Shown here piece after piece: positions 34,784 to 45,061 of a stretch of 64,000 bases of DNA. The notes beneath the pieces are model-generated. The model was not told where the DNA came from, did not search any database, and saw only the letters and a list, made by a program, of their open reading frames with translations. Position 1 is the stretch's first letter. Each line of letters starts with the position of its first letter. The stretch is from Candidatus Magnetomicrobium cryptolimnococcus (GTDB lineage Bacteria; Nitrospirota; Thermodesulfovibrionia; Thermodesulfovibrionales; Magnetobacteriaceae): positions 62,001-126,000 of the forward strand of contig JAGYWI010000005.1 in NCBI GenBank assembly GCA_018606805.1, given 5' to 3'. Made by a program: the position numbers and the translations under genes.

Positions 34784-36253
34784 TTATATAGCAACTCCAC
34801 TTTGTGTTTTTATAGCAAGTACGGCATCTTTAAAAACCTCTCCCCTGTGCTCATAATCATTAAACATATCAAAGCTGGCACAAGCCGGCGAAAGAAGCAC
34901 AATATCACCACTTTGACTTACCTCACTTGCCTTATACACTGCACTATACATATCAGCTTCTAAATATATATCAGTAAGACCTGCAAAAGTTTGTCTAAAC
35001 TTTTCCTTAGCCTTTCCTATTAAAACAAGTGCCTTCACCCTTTGCCGAATCAGCTCACTTAACACGGTAAGGTCATCTCCCTTATCTTTACCACCAGCAA
35101 TTAGTATAACAGGACGCTCAAACCCCTCAAGAGACTTTACAACTGCTGCAACATTAGTCGCCTTAGAATCATTTATATAGTCAACCCCACCAAAAGTTGC
35201 CACATGTTCAAGCCTGTGTGAAAGCCCCTCAAAACTCATAGCAACTTCTCTTATGGCATTAACACTAGCCCCGGACAATAAAGCCATCAAAGCCGCTGCC
35301 ATCACGTTTTCCACATTGTGTACACCCTTAATCCTTATGTCATCTATGGCAATTAAGGCACTATCAGATGAAAGCTGCTCTTTAAAAAGTATCTCATGCT
35401 CTGGTAAATTGAAAAATATGGCATTATCCTTAACAAAAGCCCCTTTGACTTGCCTTTTTCTACTAAAATAAAAGACCTCTGGCCCATCTTCACCAATCCG
35501 CTGCTCTATTTCAGGCGTATACGGGTCATCTCCATTTAACACCAAAAAGTCCATCGAGTCCTGATTTTTAAATACAAGACACTTAGCCTCCAAGTACTCA
35601 TCCATATTGGCGTATCTATCTAAATGATCTGGGGCTATATTTAGTATAGTGGATACCTTTGGCTTAAAATACTCAATGTTTTCTAACTGAAAACTGGATA
35701 CCTCCGTAACTATATGGTCTGGTAAACGAGTCCCGTTATTTTTCCTAAATATCTCTAATACCTTAAGCGCTCCTTCACTTAGAGCTATACCGATGTTACC
35801 ACCTAAAATAGCATTATAACCGCTTAGTTCAAGCATGTTATGGAGTAACATCGTAGTAGTAGATTTCCCGTTAGTGCCAGTTACTGATAAAAACCGACAA
35901 GCACCATTTTTCCGACATCCTTCTATTACTTCAAAGGCTAACTCAAACTCACCAATAATACGCACACCCATATTTTTCAGTTGCACTAATTGTTGAATAT
36001 TTGTTGGAATACCAGGGCTTACCACTACCGCATCCGACTGACACAGCAAATCCATATCAAACCCATCGGTAATCACAGAAACCCCTTCTTTATCAATTTT
36101 CTCTATTAAACCCTGTAACTCTTCATACCCTTTTTCATCCATAACCGAGACTTCGGCGTCTAACTGTTTAAGCAAATTAACTGCCCCAACCCCACTACGC
36201 CCAAGCCCAAGGACCATAACCTTTCTATTAGAATATTCAATTGGCATCTTCAT
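34784..36253 (-). CDS. murD: UDP-N-acetylmuramoylalanine--D-glutamate ligase
   Basis: This 489-residue Mur ligase has VMVLGLGRSGVGAVNLL for UDP-MurNAc-Ala binding, GTNGKSTTTMLL as the ATP loop, the ILNIAPDHLDRY motif, YINDSKATN and LSPACASFDMFNDYEHRG. It adds D-Glu as the second stem residue. It is about 30-40 residues longer than the common form, mostly in the middle. A 135-bp gap separates it from the carboxypeptidase gene upstream, so an internal promoter is possible. Confidence 0.96.
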   Translation of the reverse strand: MKMPIEYSNRKVMVLGLGRSGVGAVNLLKQLDAEVSVMDEKGYEELQGLIEKIDKEGVSVITDGFDMDLLCQSDAVVVSPGIPTNIQQLVQLKNMGVRIIGEFELAFEVIEGCRKNGACRFLSVTGTNGKSTTTMLLHNMLELSGYNAILGGNIGIALSEGALKVLEIFRKNNGTRLPDHIVTEVSSFQLENIEYFKPKVSTILNIAPDHLDRYANMDEYLEAKCLVFKNQDSMDFLVLNGDDPYTPEIEQRIGEDGPEVFYFSRKRQVKGAFVKDNAIFFNLPEHEILFKEQLSSDSALIAIDDIRIKGVHNVENVMAAALMALLSGASVNAIREVAMSFEGLSHRLEHVATFGGVDYINDSKATNVAAVVKSLEGFERPVILIAGGKDKGDDLTVLSELIRQRVKALVLIGKAKEKFRQTFAGLTDIYLEADMYSAVYKASEVSQSGDIVLLSPACASFDMFNDYEHRGEVFKDAVLAIKTQSGVAI

Positions 36254-36388
36254 ATCAGTTAAACCGTACCCCCTTTTCGGTAATACATATCTTATACCGA
36301 AAATTAAGACCGCAAGTTAATAGTTTATTACTATAAACCTCAACCGCTAGCACACTATTATATCCCACACACATATCTACCCACGAAA

Positions 36389-37996
36389 TCATTTCTTCTT
36401 AGCAACAGCTATCTTTGTCTTCTTAGAATCCACACTGCTTTTGGAATCAACCGTCTTAAGTGTCGTTACATTCTTCACAACCTTTGTAGCACTTGCTGTC
36501 TCGCTCTGAGTCTTCTTAGCAAGCACCTTTATCTTAACGCTTGCAGTTGTGGTAGAAGGCGTAGATACTTCTTTTTTATCATTTTTATCATTGACAATAG
36601 CTGTGTCTTTCTTTTTTATAGCAGGCACACTCTTATTGCTAACAAGGGAAATACCTTTAGCCCCTTTTACCACAGCACCAGCACTAACGTTTTCTATTTG
36701 TTTTGCCTTAATCGCTATAGTTTTTACTTCAGTACCTTTTTTGTTTTCATTTACCTTTGCATTAGCTATCTCTACTTTTTTATTAATGTTTGCACTAAGC
36801 CCACTGTTTTGTTTAAAGCGCCGTAATTTTTGTAAATAAGTAGCTGAAGTCCTATATTCAATCTTTTTGTTCTCTTCAGATGTATACCCATTAGTTTGTT
36901 CTTTTAGTTGCGTCTTTGACTGCTCTTTTAGTTGTCTTTTGCTCTTTAGTGTATATACATTTTGTGGAATAGAAGCTACTTTAATAGTAGGAGCTTTTTC
37001 ATCCTTACCATCATCAGATTCTCCATTATCTATAATTTCTTTGGCTACAATTTCTTTGTCCGTAGTTTTAATAGAAGAGCGTCTTTTTGAAGTAAAACTA
37101 CGCACCTTTTTATCTTCAACATAGGCATTATCTCCATCTTCATAAATAACCGGGCTTGTATTAGCCATATCAATTTGTTGCCCCTGACTAAGCACTTCCT
37201 GTGCACTTGTCCACAGCGACGCCCTGCTGACATCTCCTAAAACAGCCGCCACATATGTGCTATCACCTTTTTTGGCAGCAAACGCCAAACAGTGTCTTGC
37301 AGCATTAGTAAAGCCGGTTTTTCCACCAAGTAAATCCTCATCTTCCCACAGTAACTTATTGGTGTTTTCCATATACACCTCTTTTCCACCAAGGGAGGTA
37401 ACAGTCATGGATTTTTTATTTATAATTTCACGTATTAATGGATAGTTAAGAGCTTTTCTCATTATCTTTGCAAGATCATAGGCAGTAATATACTGTCCTT
37501 CACCCGGTAAACCATTTGAATTAATGTATCTAGTATTTATTGCACCAATACCAGCTGCCTTTTTATTCATCAGTGTAACAAATTTTCTCTCTGACCCGGA
37601 AACTTTTTCCGCCAAAGCCACTCCAGCACCATTTACAGACCTCATCAGTAGAAGATGTAATAAGTCTTCAACCGTGTATTGCTCACCGGTTTTTAATATA
37701 TGCCTCGTATACATTGTGTTTGAGGCCGTCGAGCTAACAGTAACTACTTCATCTGGCTCTAAGTTATCAAGAACCACCATAGCCGTCACTAATTTAGTTG
37801 TGCTTGCAGGTGGCTGTTTTTGTTGAGGATTCTTAGCATAAAGAATCATATTGTTTTTGCCATCCAAAATAACAGCTGATCTCGCTGTTAAACCATAAGC
37901 AAATACACTCAATGGTACAAGTACTGCTGTACACAGGATAAATGTTTTAATTAAAACATACTTAATATTTATATTTTTCTTCGATGATAAAACCAT
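36389..37996 (-). CDS. D-alanyl-D-alanine carboxypeptidase with long basic tail
   Basis: This is a low-molecular-weight PBP of the S11 family. A signal peptide (to VFAYG, residue 35) precedes the catalytic triad motifs STTK (65-68), SVN (120-122) and KTG (226-228). Catalytic homology ends near residue 285. The remaining 250 residues are low-complexity, rich in Lys, Thr, Val, Ser and Ala, and end KKTKIAVAKKK, with no recognisable PBP5 C-terminal domain or amphipathic anchor. It trims the terminal D-Ala of peptidoglycan stems. Its place between mraY and murD is unusual for a dcw cluster. AGGTGAT precedes the ATG. Confidence 0.9.
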   Translation of the reverse strand: MVLSSKKNINIKYVLIKTFILCTAVLVPLSVFAYGLTARSAVILDGKNNMILYAKNPQQKQPPASTTKLVTAMVVLDNLEPDEVVTVSSTASNTMYTRHILKTGEQYTVEDLLHLLLMRSVNGAGVALAEKVSGSERKFVTLMNKKAAGIGAINTRYINSNGLPGEGQYITAYDLAKIMRKALNYPLIREIINKKSMTVTSLGGKEVYMENTNKLLWEDEDLLGGKTGFTNAARHCLAFAAKKGDSTYVAAVLGDVSRASLWTSAQEVLSQGQQIDMANTSPVIYEDGDNAYVEDKKVRSFTSKRRSSIKTTDKEIVAKEIIDNGESDDGKDEKAPTIKVASIPQNVYTLKSKRQLKEQSKTQLKEQTNGYTSEENKKIEYRTSATYLQKLRRFKQNSGLSANINKKVEIANAKVNENKKGTEVKTIAIKAKQIENVSAGAVVKGAKGISLVSNKSVPAIKKKDTAIVNDKNDKKEVSTPSTTTASVKIKVLAKKTQSETASATKVVKNVTTLKTVDSKSSVDSKKTKIAVAKKK

Positions 37997-38002
37997 ATAA
38001 AA

Positions 38003-39085
38003 TCACCTCACTTTTAAAGTTGCTAAACTTAATAATGCCAAGATAATACCAACAATCCAAAACCTAATGACAGTTTTTGGCTCAGCCCATCCTTTAAGCT
38101 CAAAATGGTGATGAAGCGGAGCCATGCGGAATATGCGTCTCTTTGTCATCTTATATGATGCAACTTGTAAGATAACCGATATTGTCTCAATAACAAAGAT
38201 ACCACCTACTACAATAAGTAACAGTTCTTGTTTGGTAATGGCAGCCAGAGTACCTAAAGCACCACCAAGCCCTAACGAGCCAACATCTCCCATAAAAACA
38301 TCAGCCGGGTAGGTGTTAAACCACAAAAACCCTAAAGAAGCACCCAATATAGCACCACAAAATACTGTCAATTCACCTATATCCTTTATATGAATTACCT
38401 GCAAATACTGTGCCAATCCAGAATGCCCCGAAATGTAAACCATCATTCCATTAGCAAATGCTGCTATGCCCACAAGACCTATAGCAAGTCCATCCACCCC
38501 ATCTGTTAAATTAACAGCATTTGATGAACCAACAATTACTAATATGCAAAATGGAATATAAAAAAGCCCTAAATCAAAGAGCAAACTTTTAAAAAAAGGT
38601 ACTATTAACTGCGTATTATATGGGTCTGATGGATTAAAAAATAAAATTAAGCCAATTATCAGGGAAAAAAGAATCTGAAACCCAAATTTGTATCTAGCAA
38701 TCAAACCCTTTGAGTTTTTTCTACTGATTTTTAAATAATCATCAAAAAACCCTACAATTCCAAAGCTTACGATAGCAAACAACATAATCCATATATATTT
38801 ATTTGTCAGATTACCCCATAAAAGTACAGTAATAACGATAGAGCCTATTACTAAAATCCCTCCCATCGTCGGAGTACCAGCCTTAGTTAAATGTGTCTTA
38901 GGACCGTCATCTCGTATCTGCTGTCCAAATTTTAAAACCCTAAGCCACTGGATAATTTTAGGCCCTGTAAAAATCACTATGGCTAATGCCGTTATAACTG
39001 ATAATGCCGCCCTAAACGTTATATATCGAAAAACGTTAAAAGGAGAAAAAACATCATGTAAGCTATATAGTATGTGATAAAACAT
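38003..39085 (-). CDS. mraY: Phospho-MurNAc-pentapeptide translocase
   Basis: This 360-residue membrane enzyme with ten TM segments forms lipid I from UDP-MurNAc-pentapeptide and undecaprenyl phosphate. Conserved marks are GTPTMGGI, the metal-binding FFDDYLK, NLTDGVDGLAIG, the PADVFMGDVGSLGLGG motif and PLHHHFELKGW. GGAGTAAATA precedes the ATG, and the gene lies 3 bp after murF. Confidence 0.98.
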   Translation of the reverse strand: MFYHILYSLHDVFSPFNVFRYITFRAALSVITALAIVIFTGPKIIQWLRVLKFGQQIRDDGPKTHLTKAGTPTMGGILVIGSIVITVLLWGNLTNKYIWIMLFAIVSFGIVGFFDDYLKISRKNSKGLIARYKFGFQILFSLIIGLILFFNPSDPYNTQLIVPFFKSLLFDLGLFYIPFCILVIVGSSNAVNLTDGVDGLAIGLVGIAAFANGMMVYISGHSGLAQYLQVIHIKDIGELTVFCGAILGASLGFLWFNTYPADVFMGDVGSLGLGGALGTLAAITKQELLLIVVGGIFVIETISVILQVASYKMTKRRIFRMAPLHHHFELKGWAEPKTVIRFWIVGIILALLSLATLKVR

Positions 39086-39088
39086 TAT

Positions 39089-40468
39089 TTACTCCAATAT
39101 CCTTTCCATTTTAAGGCCCCTTGAGCCTTTTATTAAAACAGTGTCCCCTTTTTTTACTATATCTTTAAATATTATAGAGGCCTCAACAGCATTTGCCGCC
39201 CTAAAAACGTCTCGCCTATTACCCCGTAATGCAGTTACCTTTGAAAACTCTATGGCAGCATTTTCCATTAAATCCCCTACTGCAACAAATACGTCAACCC
39301 CAGTTTCATATGCCAAAAAACCAAGCTTACTATGCTCTTCCTTTGAAAAATCCCCCAGCTCAAGCATATCACCAAGTATAGCTATTTTTCGTGCCCTACC
39401 AACCCTATTAAGTTCACGCACGGCAGCCATCATTGACATTGGATTAGCATTATAAAGGTCCTTTATCACTGTTGCACCATTATAATTAGTCAGTTCCATT
39501 CTCATGCCAACCCCTCTAAACGTGCTCAAAGCCTCAGCCACATCCCCAATGCTAATACCAAGCGTATAACCAATGATAAAGGCACTTAAGGCATTATATA
39601 CGTTGAAGGTACCAAGTACGTTAAGCTCGATCTCCTGAGTTTCACCATCTGATACACTTATAATAGCCCTCATATGATTTTCAGCCTCAAAACTTTCTAA
39701 TAACTTAGCGTTAAAGTCCCCTTTGTCTTTCATCGAATAAGTGATAACCTGAACGTTCCTTTCTACCTTTTTATTATTTACCCCTTCCATAAGAAAAGCA
39801 TCATCACCATTTACTATCAACGTATCCACATAGTCCATAATCTCAAGCTTGGTATTTCGCACATCATATATAGAGCCAAAACCCTCAAGATGCCCTGCCC
39901 CTATATTCGTAATAACGCCAATAGTGGGGGTTGCTATATCGCACAGTGTAGCTATATCCCTTTTTAGACTTGCACCCATTTCAAGTACCGAAACATCGTG
40001 CGCAGCTAAGCATGTCAGCATTAAAGGCATACCTATATGGTTATTGTAATTGCCCTCTGTTTTTAAGACCTTGTACTTTTTAGATAAAACGGCAGCAGTC
40101 ATCTCTTTAGACGTAGTCTTACCGTTTGTCCCCGTAATACCAATAACAGGGATTTTGCTCATATGCCGAAGATGGCTAGCAAGAAGCTGTAACGCCCTTA
40201 GGTTATCATCTACGACAAAACCTAACGATTTAAAGCCGGCCGGCAGTTGCACATTGCGCTCAACAAATGTGCCAAGTGCTCCATTTTCCATAGCAATACC
40301 AATATAATCATGCCCATCCTTATGCTTACCTCTAAGTGGCACAAAAAGTTCACAACCAGCTATAGCCCTTGAGTCAATGGAAGCCTTCGTAAAAACCACA
40401 TCATCTTTGGCAGGTTTTCCTATGACGCTAGCCCCTGTGCTTTTTAATATATCAGTTATAGTAAACAC
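39089..40468 (-). CDS. murF: UDP-MurNAc-tripeptide--D-Ala-D-Ala ligase
   Basis: This 459-residue Mur ligase has an N-terminal substrate domain with KASIDSRAI, the ATP loop GITGTNGKTTSKEM, the LEMGAS motif typical of MurF, NIGAGHLEGFGS and the DLYNANPMSM region. It adds the Ddl product to complete the pentapeptide. The GTG start lies 17 bp inside the end of murE. Confidence 0.97.
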   Translation of the reverse strand: MFTITDILKSTGASVIGKPAKDDVVFTKASIDSRAIAGCELFVPLRGKHKDGHDYIGIAMENGALGTFVERNVQLPAGFKSLGFVVDDNLRALQLLASHLRHMSKIPVIGITGTNGKTTSKEMTAAVLSKKYKVLKTEGNYNNHIGMPLMLTCLAAHDVSVLEMGASLKRDIATLCDIATPTIGVITNIGAGHLEGFGSIYDVRNTKLEIMDYVDTLIVNGDDAFLMEGVNNKKVERNVQVITYSMKDKGDFNAKLLESFEAENHMRAIISVSDGETQEIELNVLGTFNVYNALSAFIIGYTLGISIGDVAEALSTFRGVGMRMELTNYNGATVIKDLYNANPMSMMAAVRELNRVGRARKIAILGDMLELGDFSKEEHSKLGFLAYETGVDVFVAVGDLMENAAIEFSKVTALRGNRRDVFRAANAVEASIIFKDIVKKGDTVLIKGSRGLKMERILE

Positions 40469-41975
40469 TGTTTATCTTACTCTCCAGCTCTCTAAGTTCA
40501 CTTTTTTTTTCAGCCAATAGTCTTTTTATATATCCCTTTGCAACCTTATAATCATCAAACTCATAGCGCACTGCCTTGATTTCTTGGTAATCCTCATGTC
40601 CTTTACCTGCAATCAAGACCACATCACCTTCTTTTGCCATATACACAGCGGTTTCTATAGCCTTTTTCCTATCCTCTTCAATTATATAATCCCCCGTAAG
40701 GCCTGGCACTATATCCTTGATTATATCAGCAGGCTCTTCATTTCTTGGGTTATCAGAGGTTATTATAGAAACATCGCTTAGTGATGACACCACCTTTCCC
40801 ATCAATGGTCTTTTGCCCTTATCCCTATTACCACCACACCCAAACACAGTTATAATCTTACCAGTGGTGTGTACCTTACGTATACTTTGTAGCACGTTTT
40901 TTAAGGCATCATCGGTATGGGCATAATCTATTAGTACTGAAAAATCCTGTCCAGCCTCAAGGGGTTCAAATCGCCCTCGAACGCCCTCAAGCTGTGCTAT
41001 ACCGTTTACGATTACCTCTTGTGGTAAACTAAGACTAACTCCTGCTGCAAAAGCTGCCAGTATGTTATATACGTTAACGTAGCCTCTAAGGTTTGAGGTT
41101 ATCCCTATAGGTTTGCCTTCACAATTAATAGTAAAATCAAGTCTTCCAAGGTCTTTACTTATATTAGTTGCCATTATATGGGCATCATTTTCAATACCAT
41201 ATGTAATATATCTACAATTTAAGTTTTCTATTATACGATTAGCGTATTCATCATCCATATTAATAATACACGTACCACCATATTTAACCAACTCTCTAAA
41301 TAACCGTAATTTTGCAAGAAAATAATTTTCCATATCTATGTGATAATCCAAATGGTCCCTCGAAATATTAGTAAATAAAGCAACATCGAAACTAGCCCCA
41401 TCCACGCGCCTTTGACTAAGGGCGTGTGAGGAGACCTCCGATACAACGTATTCCACTCCTTCATCAACGGCTTCCCTTAAAAACTTCTGGTACTCCGTAG
41501 ACTCAGGCGTTGTGTGGCTAGCCTTATATACCCTGCTTCCTATCATATATTGAATAGTACCTGTCAAACCCACAGACTTGCCGTAGGCCTCTATTATTGA
41601 TTTAATAAGATAAGACGTAGTGGTCTTACCGTTTGTCCCTGTTATCCCAACTAGTTTAAGACTTTGTGATGGTTCACCATAAAAAGCAGATGAAAGACAC
41701 GCAAGGGCATATCTCGAGTCATCAACCCTTATAAACAAAATATCCTCCGGCAAGCTCACCGTATCAATCCATTCATCATAAACGACAGCCGTTGCCCCTC
41801 TATTAACCGCATCTTTTATATACTTATGCCCATCAATATTAACCCCTATTAGCGCAAAGAACATACTTCCATCCACCACATTTCTCGAATCATAAGTAAC
41901 ACTTGTAATCTTTATATCCAGATTACCTTTTACTTCAATGACATTAATTTTATTTAAAAGTTCTCTAATATCCAT
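40452..41975 (-). CDS. murE: UDP-MurNAc-L-Ala-D-Glu--meso-diaminopimelate ligase
   Basis: This 507-residue Mur ligase contains TYDSRNVVDGSMFFAL, the ATP loop GITGTNGKTTTSYL, HTTPES, and SDNPRNEEP. The DNPR tetrapeptide predicts meso-diaminopimelate rather than lysine as third residue, in line with a Gram-negative wall. HEDYQ near the C terminus is also conserved. It lies 73 bp after ftsI and overlaps murF. Confidence 0.97.
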   Translation of the reverse strand: MDIRELLNKINVIEVKGNLDIKITSVTYDSRNVVDGSMFFALIGVNIDGHKYIKDAVNRGATAVVYDEWIDTVSLPEDILFIRVDDSRYALACLSSAFYGEPSQSLKLVGITGTNGKTTTSYLIKSIIEAYGKSVGLTGTIQYMIGSRVYKASHTTPESTEYQKFLREAVDEGVEYVVSEVSSHALSQRRVDGASFDVALFTNISRDHLDYHIDMENYFLAKLRLFRELVKYGGTCIINMDDEYANRIIENLNCRYITYGIENDAHIMATNISKDLGRLDFTINCEGKPIGITSNLRGYVNVYNILAAFAAGVSLSLPQEVIVNGIAQLEGVRGRFEPLEAGQDFSVLIDYAHTDDALKNVLQSIRKVHTTGKIITVFGCGGNRDKGKRPLMGKVVSSLSDVSIITSDNPRNEEPADIIKDIVPGLTGDYIIEEDRKKAIETAVYMAKEGDVVLIAGKGHEDYQEIKAVRYEFDDYKVAKGYIKRLLAEKKSELRELESKINSVYYN

Positions 41976-42048
41976 AATTTTAAATCCAATTTTATAAAAA
42001 TAATTGTGTTAATAGTTTTATTAAATGCGCCACATAAACTTGAGCTGG

Positions 42049-43794
42049 TTAGTTATTTAGTTTGTTATAGTTATAGGATACATCAATAAGCGTCTTTGCA
42101 TTATCCACATACAACTTATTGCTATCTTCCATATCTTCACGAGGTATATTTAAGTATGACAACGCTTTTTCAGCAATGTTCTTAAATATAGGGGCTGCTA
42201 CCACCCCTCCGTAGATAGCCCCTCTTGGCTTCCAAACAACTACAATCATAGAAAGGACAGGCTTTTCAGCTGGAACAAAGCCAACAAAAGAGCTCACGTA
42301 ATCAGTAGATGAGTAGTGACGAAGCTGGCGGTCAAATATCTGTGCAGTACCTGTTTTGCCAGCCACATGGTTACCTTCCACTTCTGCATAAGTTGCGGTG
42401 CCTCCTTGTTGAGTAACCATCATCAATGCTGCACGCATAGTAGCAACTGTGTTTTTAGAAACTAATCTCTTTTTTTCATCCTCTTTAACATCAAGCGTGC
42501 TTGTTGTATCATCATAAGTAAACCCTCTCACAACATGTGGCTGTATGGCATAACCGCCGTTTGCGATAACCGAGTAGGCGGTCACTACCTGTAGAGGGGT
42601 AACGCCAACCTCTTGGCCAATTGCCATAGCACCGATGGAAACCCCAGACCAGTACTTAGGATGCTTAGCAGTACCAGGCAGTTCGCCCGGTAAATCTATA
42701 CCTGTTTTCTTACCAAAGCCAAAGAGTTTAATGTACTTATAAAGGGTATCCTTGCCAAGACGCTGTGCTAATTTTATGGTACCTACGTTTGACGATTTCT
42801 GTATTACTTGCATAAAGGATAACACACCATGGCGATGGGCGTCTTTTATACGTTTACCACCAACATCTATAGCACCAGCCGAACAATCTATCATATCGGT
42901 TGGTTTAACCAACTTTTCTTCTAATGTACCACTTGTTGCCACTATTTTAAATGTTGAACCCGGCTCATATAGGTCTGTTATTGCACGATTTCTCCTATTA
43001 GAAGGATTGTATTTACCCGCCTCATTTGGATCATACGTTGGACGGTTTGCAATAGCCAGTATTTCTCCATTATATGGATTTAACATAACAACAGTTGCGG
43101 ATTCTGCCTTCCATTTTTCAAGTGCAAGTTCAAGCTCCCTTTCAACTATATACTGCAGTCCCACATCAATAGTGAGCACCATGTTCTTACCTTTTCTTTC
43201 CCTCATGTTTTCTGTATAAAACTTATTACCCCTTGCATCTTTTTCAACAGAAAACGTTCCACCTTTATCTATAAGATCACCATTGTAGAGTTTCTCTATC
43301 CCATCTATACCTTTATTATCAATATCCACAAAACCAATCACATGAGAGGCAAGCGTACCCATGGTATAATCCCTCTTTGCCTCCGGACTTACACCAATGC
43401 CACCAATACTCAGCGTATTTAATTTTTCTGTTATTTCCACAGGTACCTTTCTTTTTAACCAAAAGAAATTTCTGGAATTTTCTAATTTAAACTTAAGGTT
43501 ATCATAGTCAATCCCAAGTAACTGAGCCATTTCCGTTAACTGTTCATCGGAGGCCTTTAGTAACCGTTTATAACAATAAACCGAGTTTTGCTCAAGATTA
43601 ACAGCAAGTCGTCTGCCTGTTCTATCAAAAATCAATCCGCGTCTTACCTGCACTTCCTCTAATGTGGTGCTTTGGTCCTCAGCTCGTTTAGAAAACCTGT
43701 CATGCTCTATTACTATTAGGTCAAATAGCCTTAGAAGCACAACTAAAAAACTAATAATGACAATCCCATATATTATAGTATTTCTTCTTCTCAT
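42049..43794 (-). CDS. ftsI: Septal peptidoglycan transpeptidase FtsI (PBP3)
   Basis: This 581-residue class B PBP has one N-terminal TM (about 8-28), a pedestal domain with RRGLIFDRTGRRLAVN, and a transpeptidase domain with STFK (280-283), the SSN motif and KTGTAQ. There is no PASTA domain. It cross-links septal wall made by FtsW. The ATG at 43794 is preferred; an in-frame GTG at 43803 would add three residues. Confidence 0.96.
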   Translation of the reverse strand: MRRRNTIIYGIVIISFLVVLLRLFDLIVIEHDRFSKRAEDQSTTLEEVQVRRGLIFDRTGRRLAVNLEQNSVYCYKRLLKASDEQLTEMAQLLGIDYDNLKFKLENSRNFFWLKRKVPVEITEKLNTLSIGGIGVSPEAKRDYTMGTLASHVIGFVDIDNKGIDGIEKLYNGDLIDKGGTFSVEKDARGNKFYTENMRERKGKNMVLTIDVGLQYIVERELELALEKWKAESATVVMLNPYNGEILAIANRPTYDPNEAGKYNPSNRRNRAITDLYEPGSTFKIVATSGTLEEKLVKPTDMIDCSAGAIDVGGKRIKDAHRHGVLSFMQVIQKSSNVGTIKLAQRLGKDTLYKYIKLFGFGKKTGIDLPGELPGTAKHPKYWSGVSIGAMAIGQEVGVTPLQVVTAYSVIANGGYAIQPHVVRGFTYDDTTSTLDVKEDEKKRLVSKNTVATMRAALMMVTQQGGTATYAEVEGNHVAGKTGTAQIFDRQLRHYSSTDYVSSFVGFVPAEKPVLSMIVVVWKPRGAIYGGVVAAPIFKNIAEKALSYLNIPREDMEDSNKLYVDNAKTLIDVSYNYNKLNN

Positions 43795-43841
43795 AAGTCC
43801 CACTCACTAAAAAATATCAACGTTATCTAAATAAGACCACC

Positions 43842-44162
43842 CTACTGAATAAACTCGACCCTTGCCACACCCTTATCTTTTATATAAATAACCTTAGTCC
43901 TATCCGGAAAATCAAACCCCATCTTTTTAATCGCTATGTGGTCTATATTAGATATGGATAGCAGATTATCCTTTTTTACAAGTAGATTGCGACGTTCTTT
44001 CATTAATTCAATCTGCTTTTGTTGAAATATACCAAGCCTGTACTCTAATGTCTTAATACTCGAACGAAGCCAGACCATAGAAAATATACTTACAGTTACA
44101 ACAATAAATCCGGTCGTAATTACAGCATTTCTTATAAAAGAGCCATTATTATTGTAAATCAT
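43842..44162 (-). CDS. ftsL: Cell division protein FtsL-like
   Basis: This 106-residue bitopic protein has a short cytoplasmic N terminus, one TM (about 12-33) and a predicted coiled coil (about 35-70) as in FtsL. Sequence identity in this family is weak, so the call rests on topology, size and position between rsmH and ftsI. It overlaps rsmH by 4 bp, with GGAGGG before the ATG. Confidence 0.82.
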   Translation of the reverse strand: MIYNNNGSFIRNAVITTGFIVVTVSIFSMVWLRSSIKTLEYRLGIFQQKQIELMKERRNLLVKKDNLLSISNIDHIAIKKMGFDFPDRTKVIYIKDKGVARVEFIQ

Positions 44163-45040
44163 ATTTTCTGCCCTCCTCTTAGCTTAGCGCTCCTTGCCGA
44201 TGGATTTTCTCTTACTTCATTTTCATCAGCACAGAGCGGCTTTTTCGTTAAAAGTGCAATCTGCCCATCCATATTTTTTTGCCGAAGCGAATGTTTTACG
44301 ATTCTATCCTCAAGTGAATGATACGAAATAACACACAGCCTACCACCAGTATTTAAAACACCCAAAGCACTATCAAGAGCTTCTTGCAACACCTCAAGCT
44401 CTCTGTTTACATAAATCCGAATAGCCTGAAAAGATTTAGTTGCCGGATGCCTTTTTGTCCACCGTCCACCATATGCCTTTACAATAAGCTCTGATAACTC
44501 AAGGCACGTATTTATAGGATTGTCCTTTCTTCTTTGCAATATAAGTCGCCCTATAAGCTTAGCCCTTGTCTCTTGCCCAAAATCTCTTAAAATACGCACA
44601 ATCTCTTCCTCACTAAGGCAATTAACGACATCCCAAGCACTTAGCTCCTTCCCGTTAGTATCCATCCTCATATCAAGCCTCTGTGTACTTTCAAAACTAA
44701 AACCCCGCGTATGGTTTTTCAGTTGATACATAGAAACGCCTAAATCAAACAGTATACCATCTGCCTTCGTATAACCGCACTCTTCAAGTACATCTTTAAG
44801 CCCTGTAAAATTTGCAAAATAAAACATAGCCCTTTCGTCATTGATACTACTTTTAGCTACAGCCAATATTTCATTATCTTGGTCTATGCCAATGTACCGA
44901 CCCCTTTCACCCAGATTTGCCAAAATAGCACCACCATGACCACCAGCGCCTACCGTACAATCAACAAACAAACCGTTTCTTTTATTCAATACGTTAAGCA
45001 TATTAAGCACTTCCTTCACCATTACAGGGTTATGATACAT
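44159..45040 (-). CDS. rsmH: 16S rRNA m4C1402 methyltransferase RsmH
   Basis: This 293-residue SAM-dependent enzyme shows HNPVMVKEVL at the N terminus, DCTVGAGGHGGAIL (SAM loop), GIDQDNEIL, the DGILFDLGVSMYQL motif, GFSFESTQRLDMRMD and the C-terminal SYHSLEDRIVK. It methylates C1402 in the ribosomal P site. It is the second dcw gene, 21 bp after mraZ. Confidence 0.97.
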   Translation of the reverse strand: MYHNPVMVKEVLNMLNVLNKRNGLFVDCTVGAGGHGGAILANLGERGRYIGIDQDNEILAVAKSSINDERAMFYFANFTGLKDVLEECGYTKADGILFDLGVSMYQLKNHTRGFSFESTQRLDMRMDTNGKELSAWDVVNCLSEEEIVRILRDFGQETRAKLIGRLILQRRKDNPINTCLELSELIVKAYGGRWTKRHPATKSFQAIRIYVNRELEVLQEALDSALGVLNTGGRLCVISYHSLEDRIVKHSLRQKNMDGQIALLTKKPLCADENEVRENPSARSAKLRGGQKI

Positions 45041-45061
45041 TAAAACTACTCATTAACTGAT

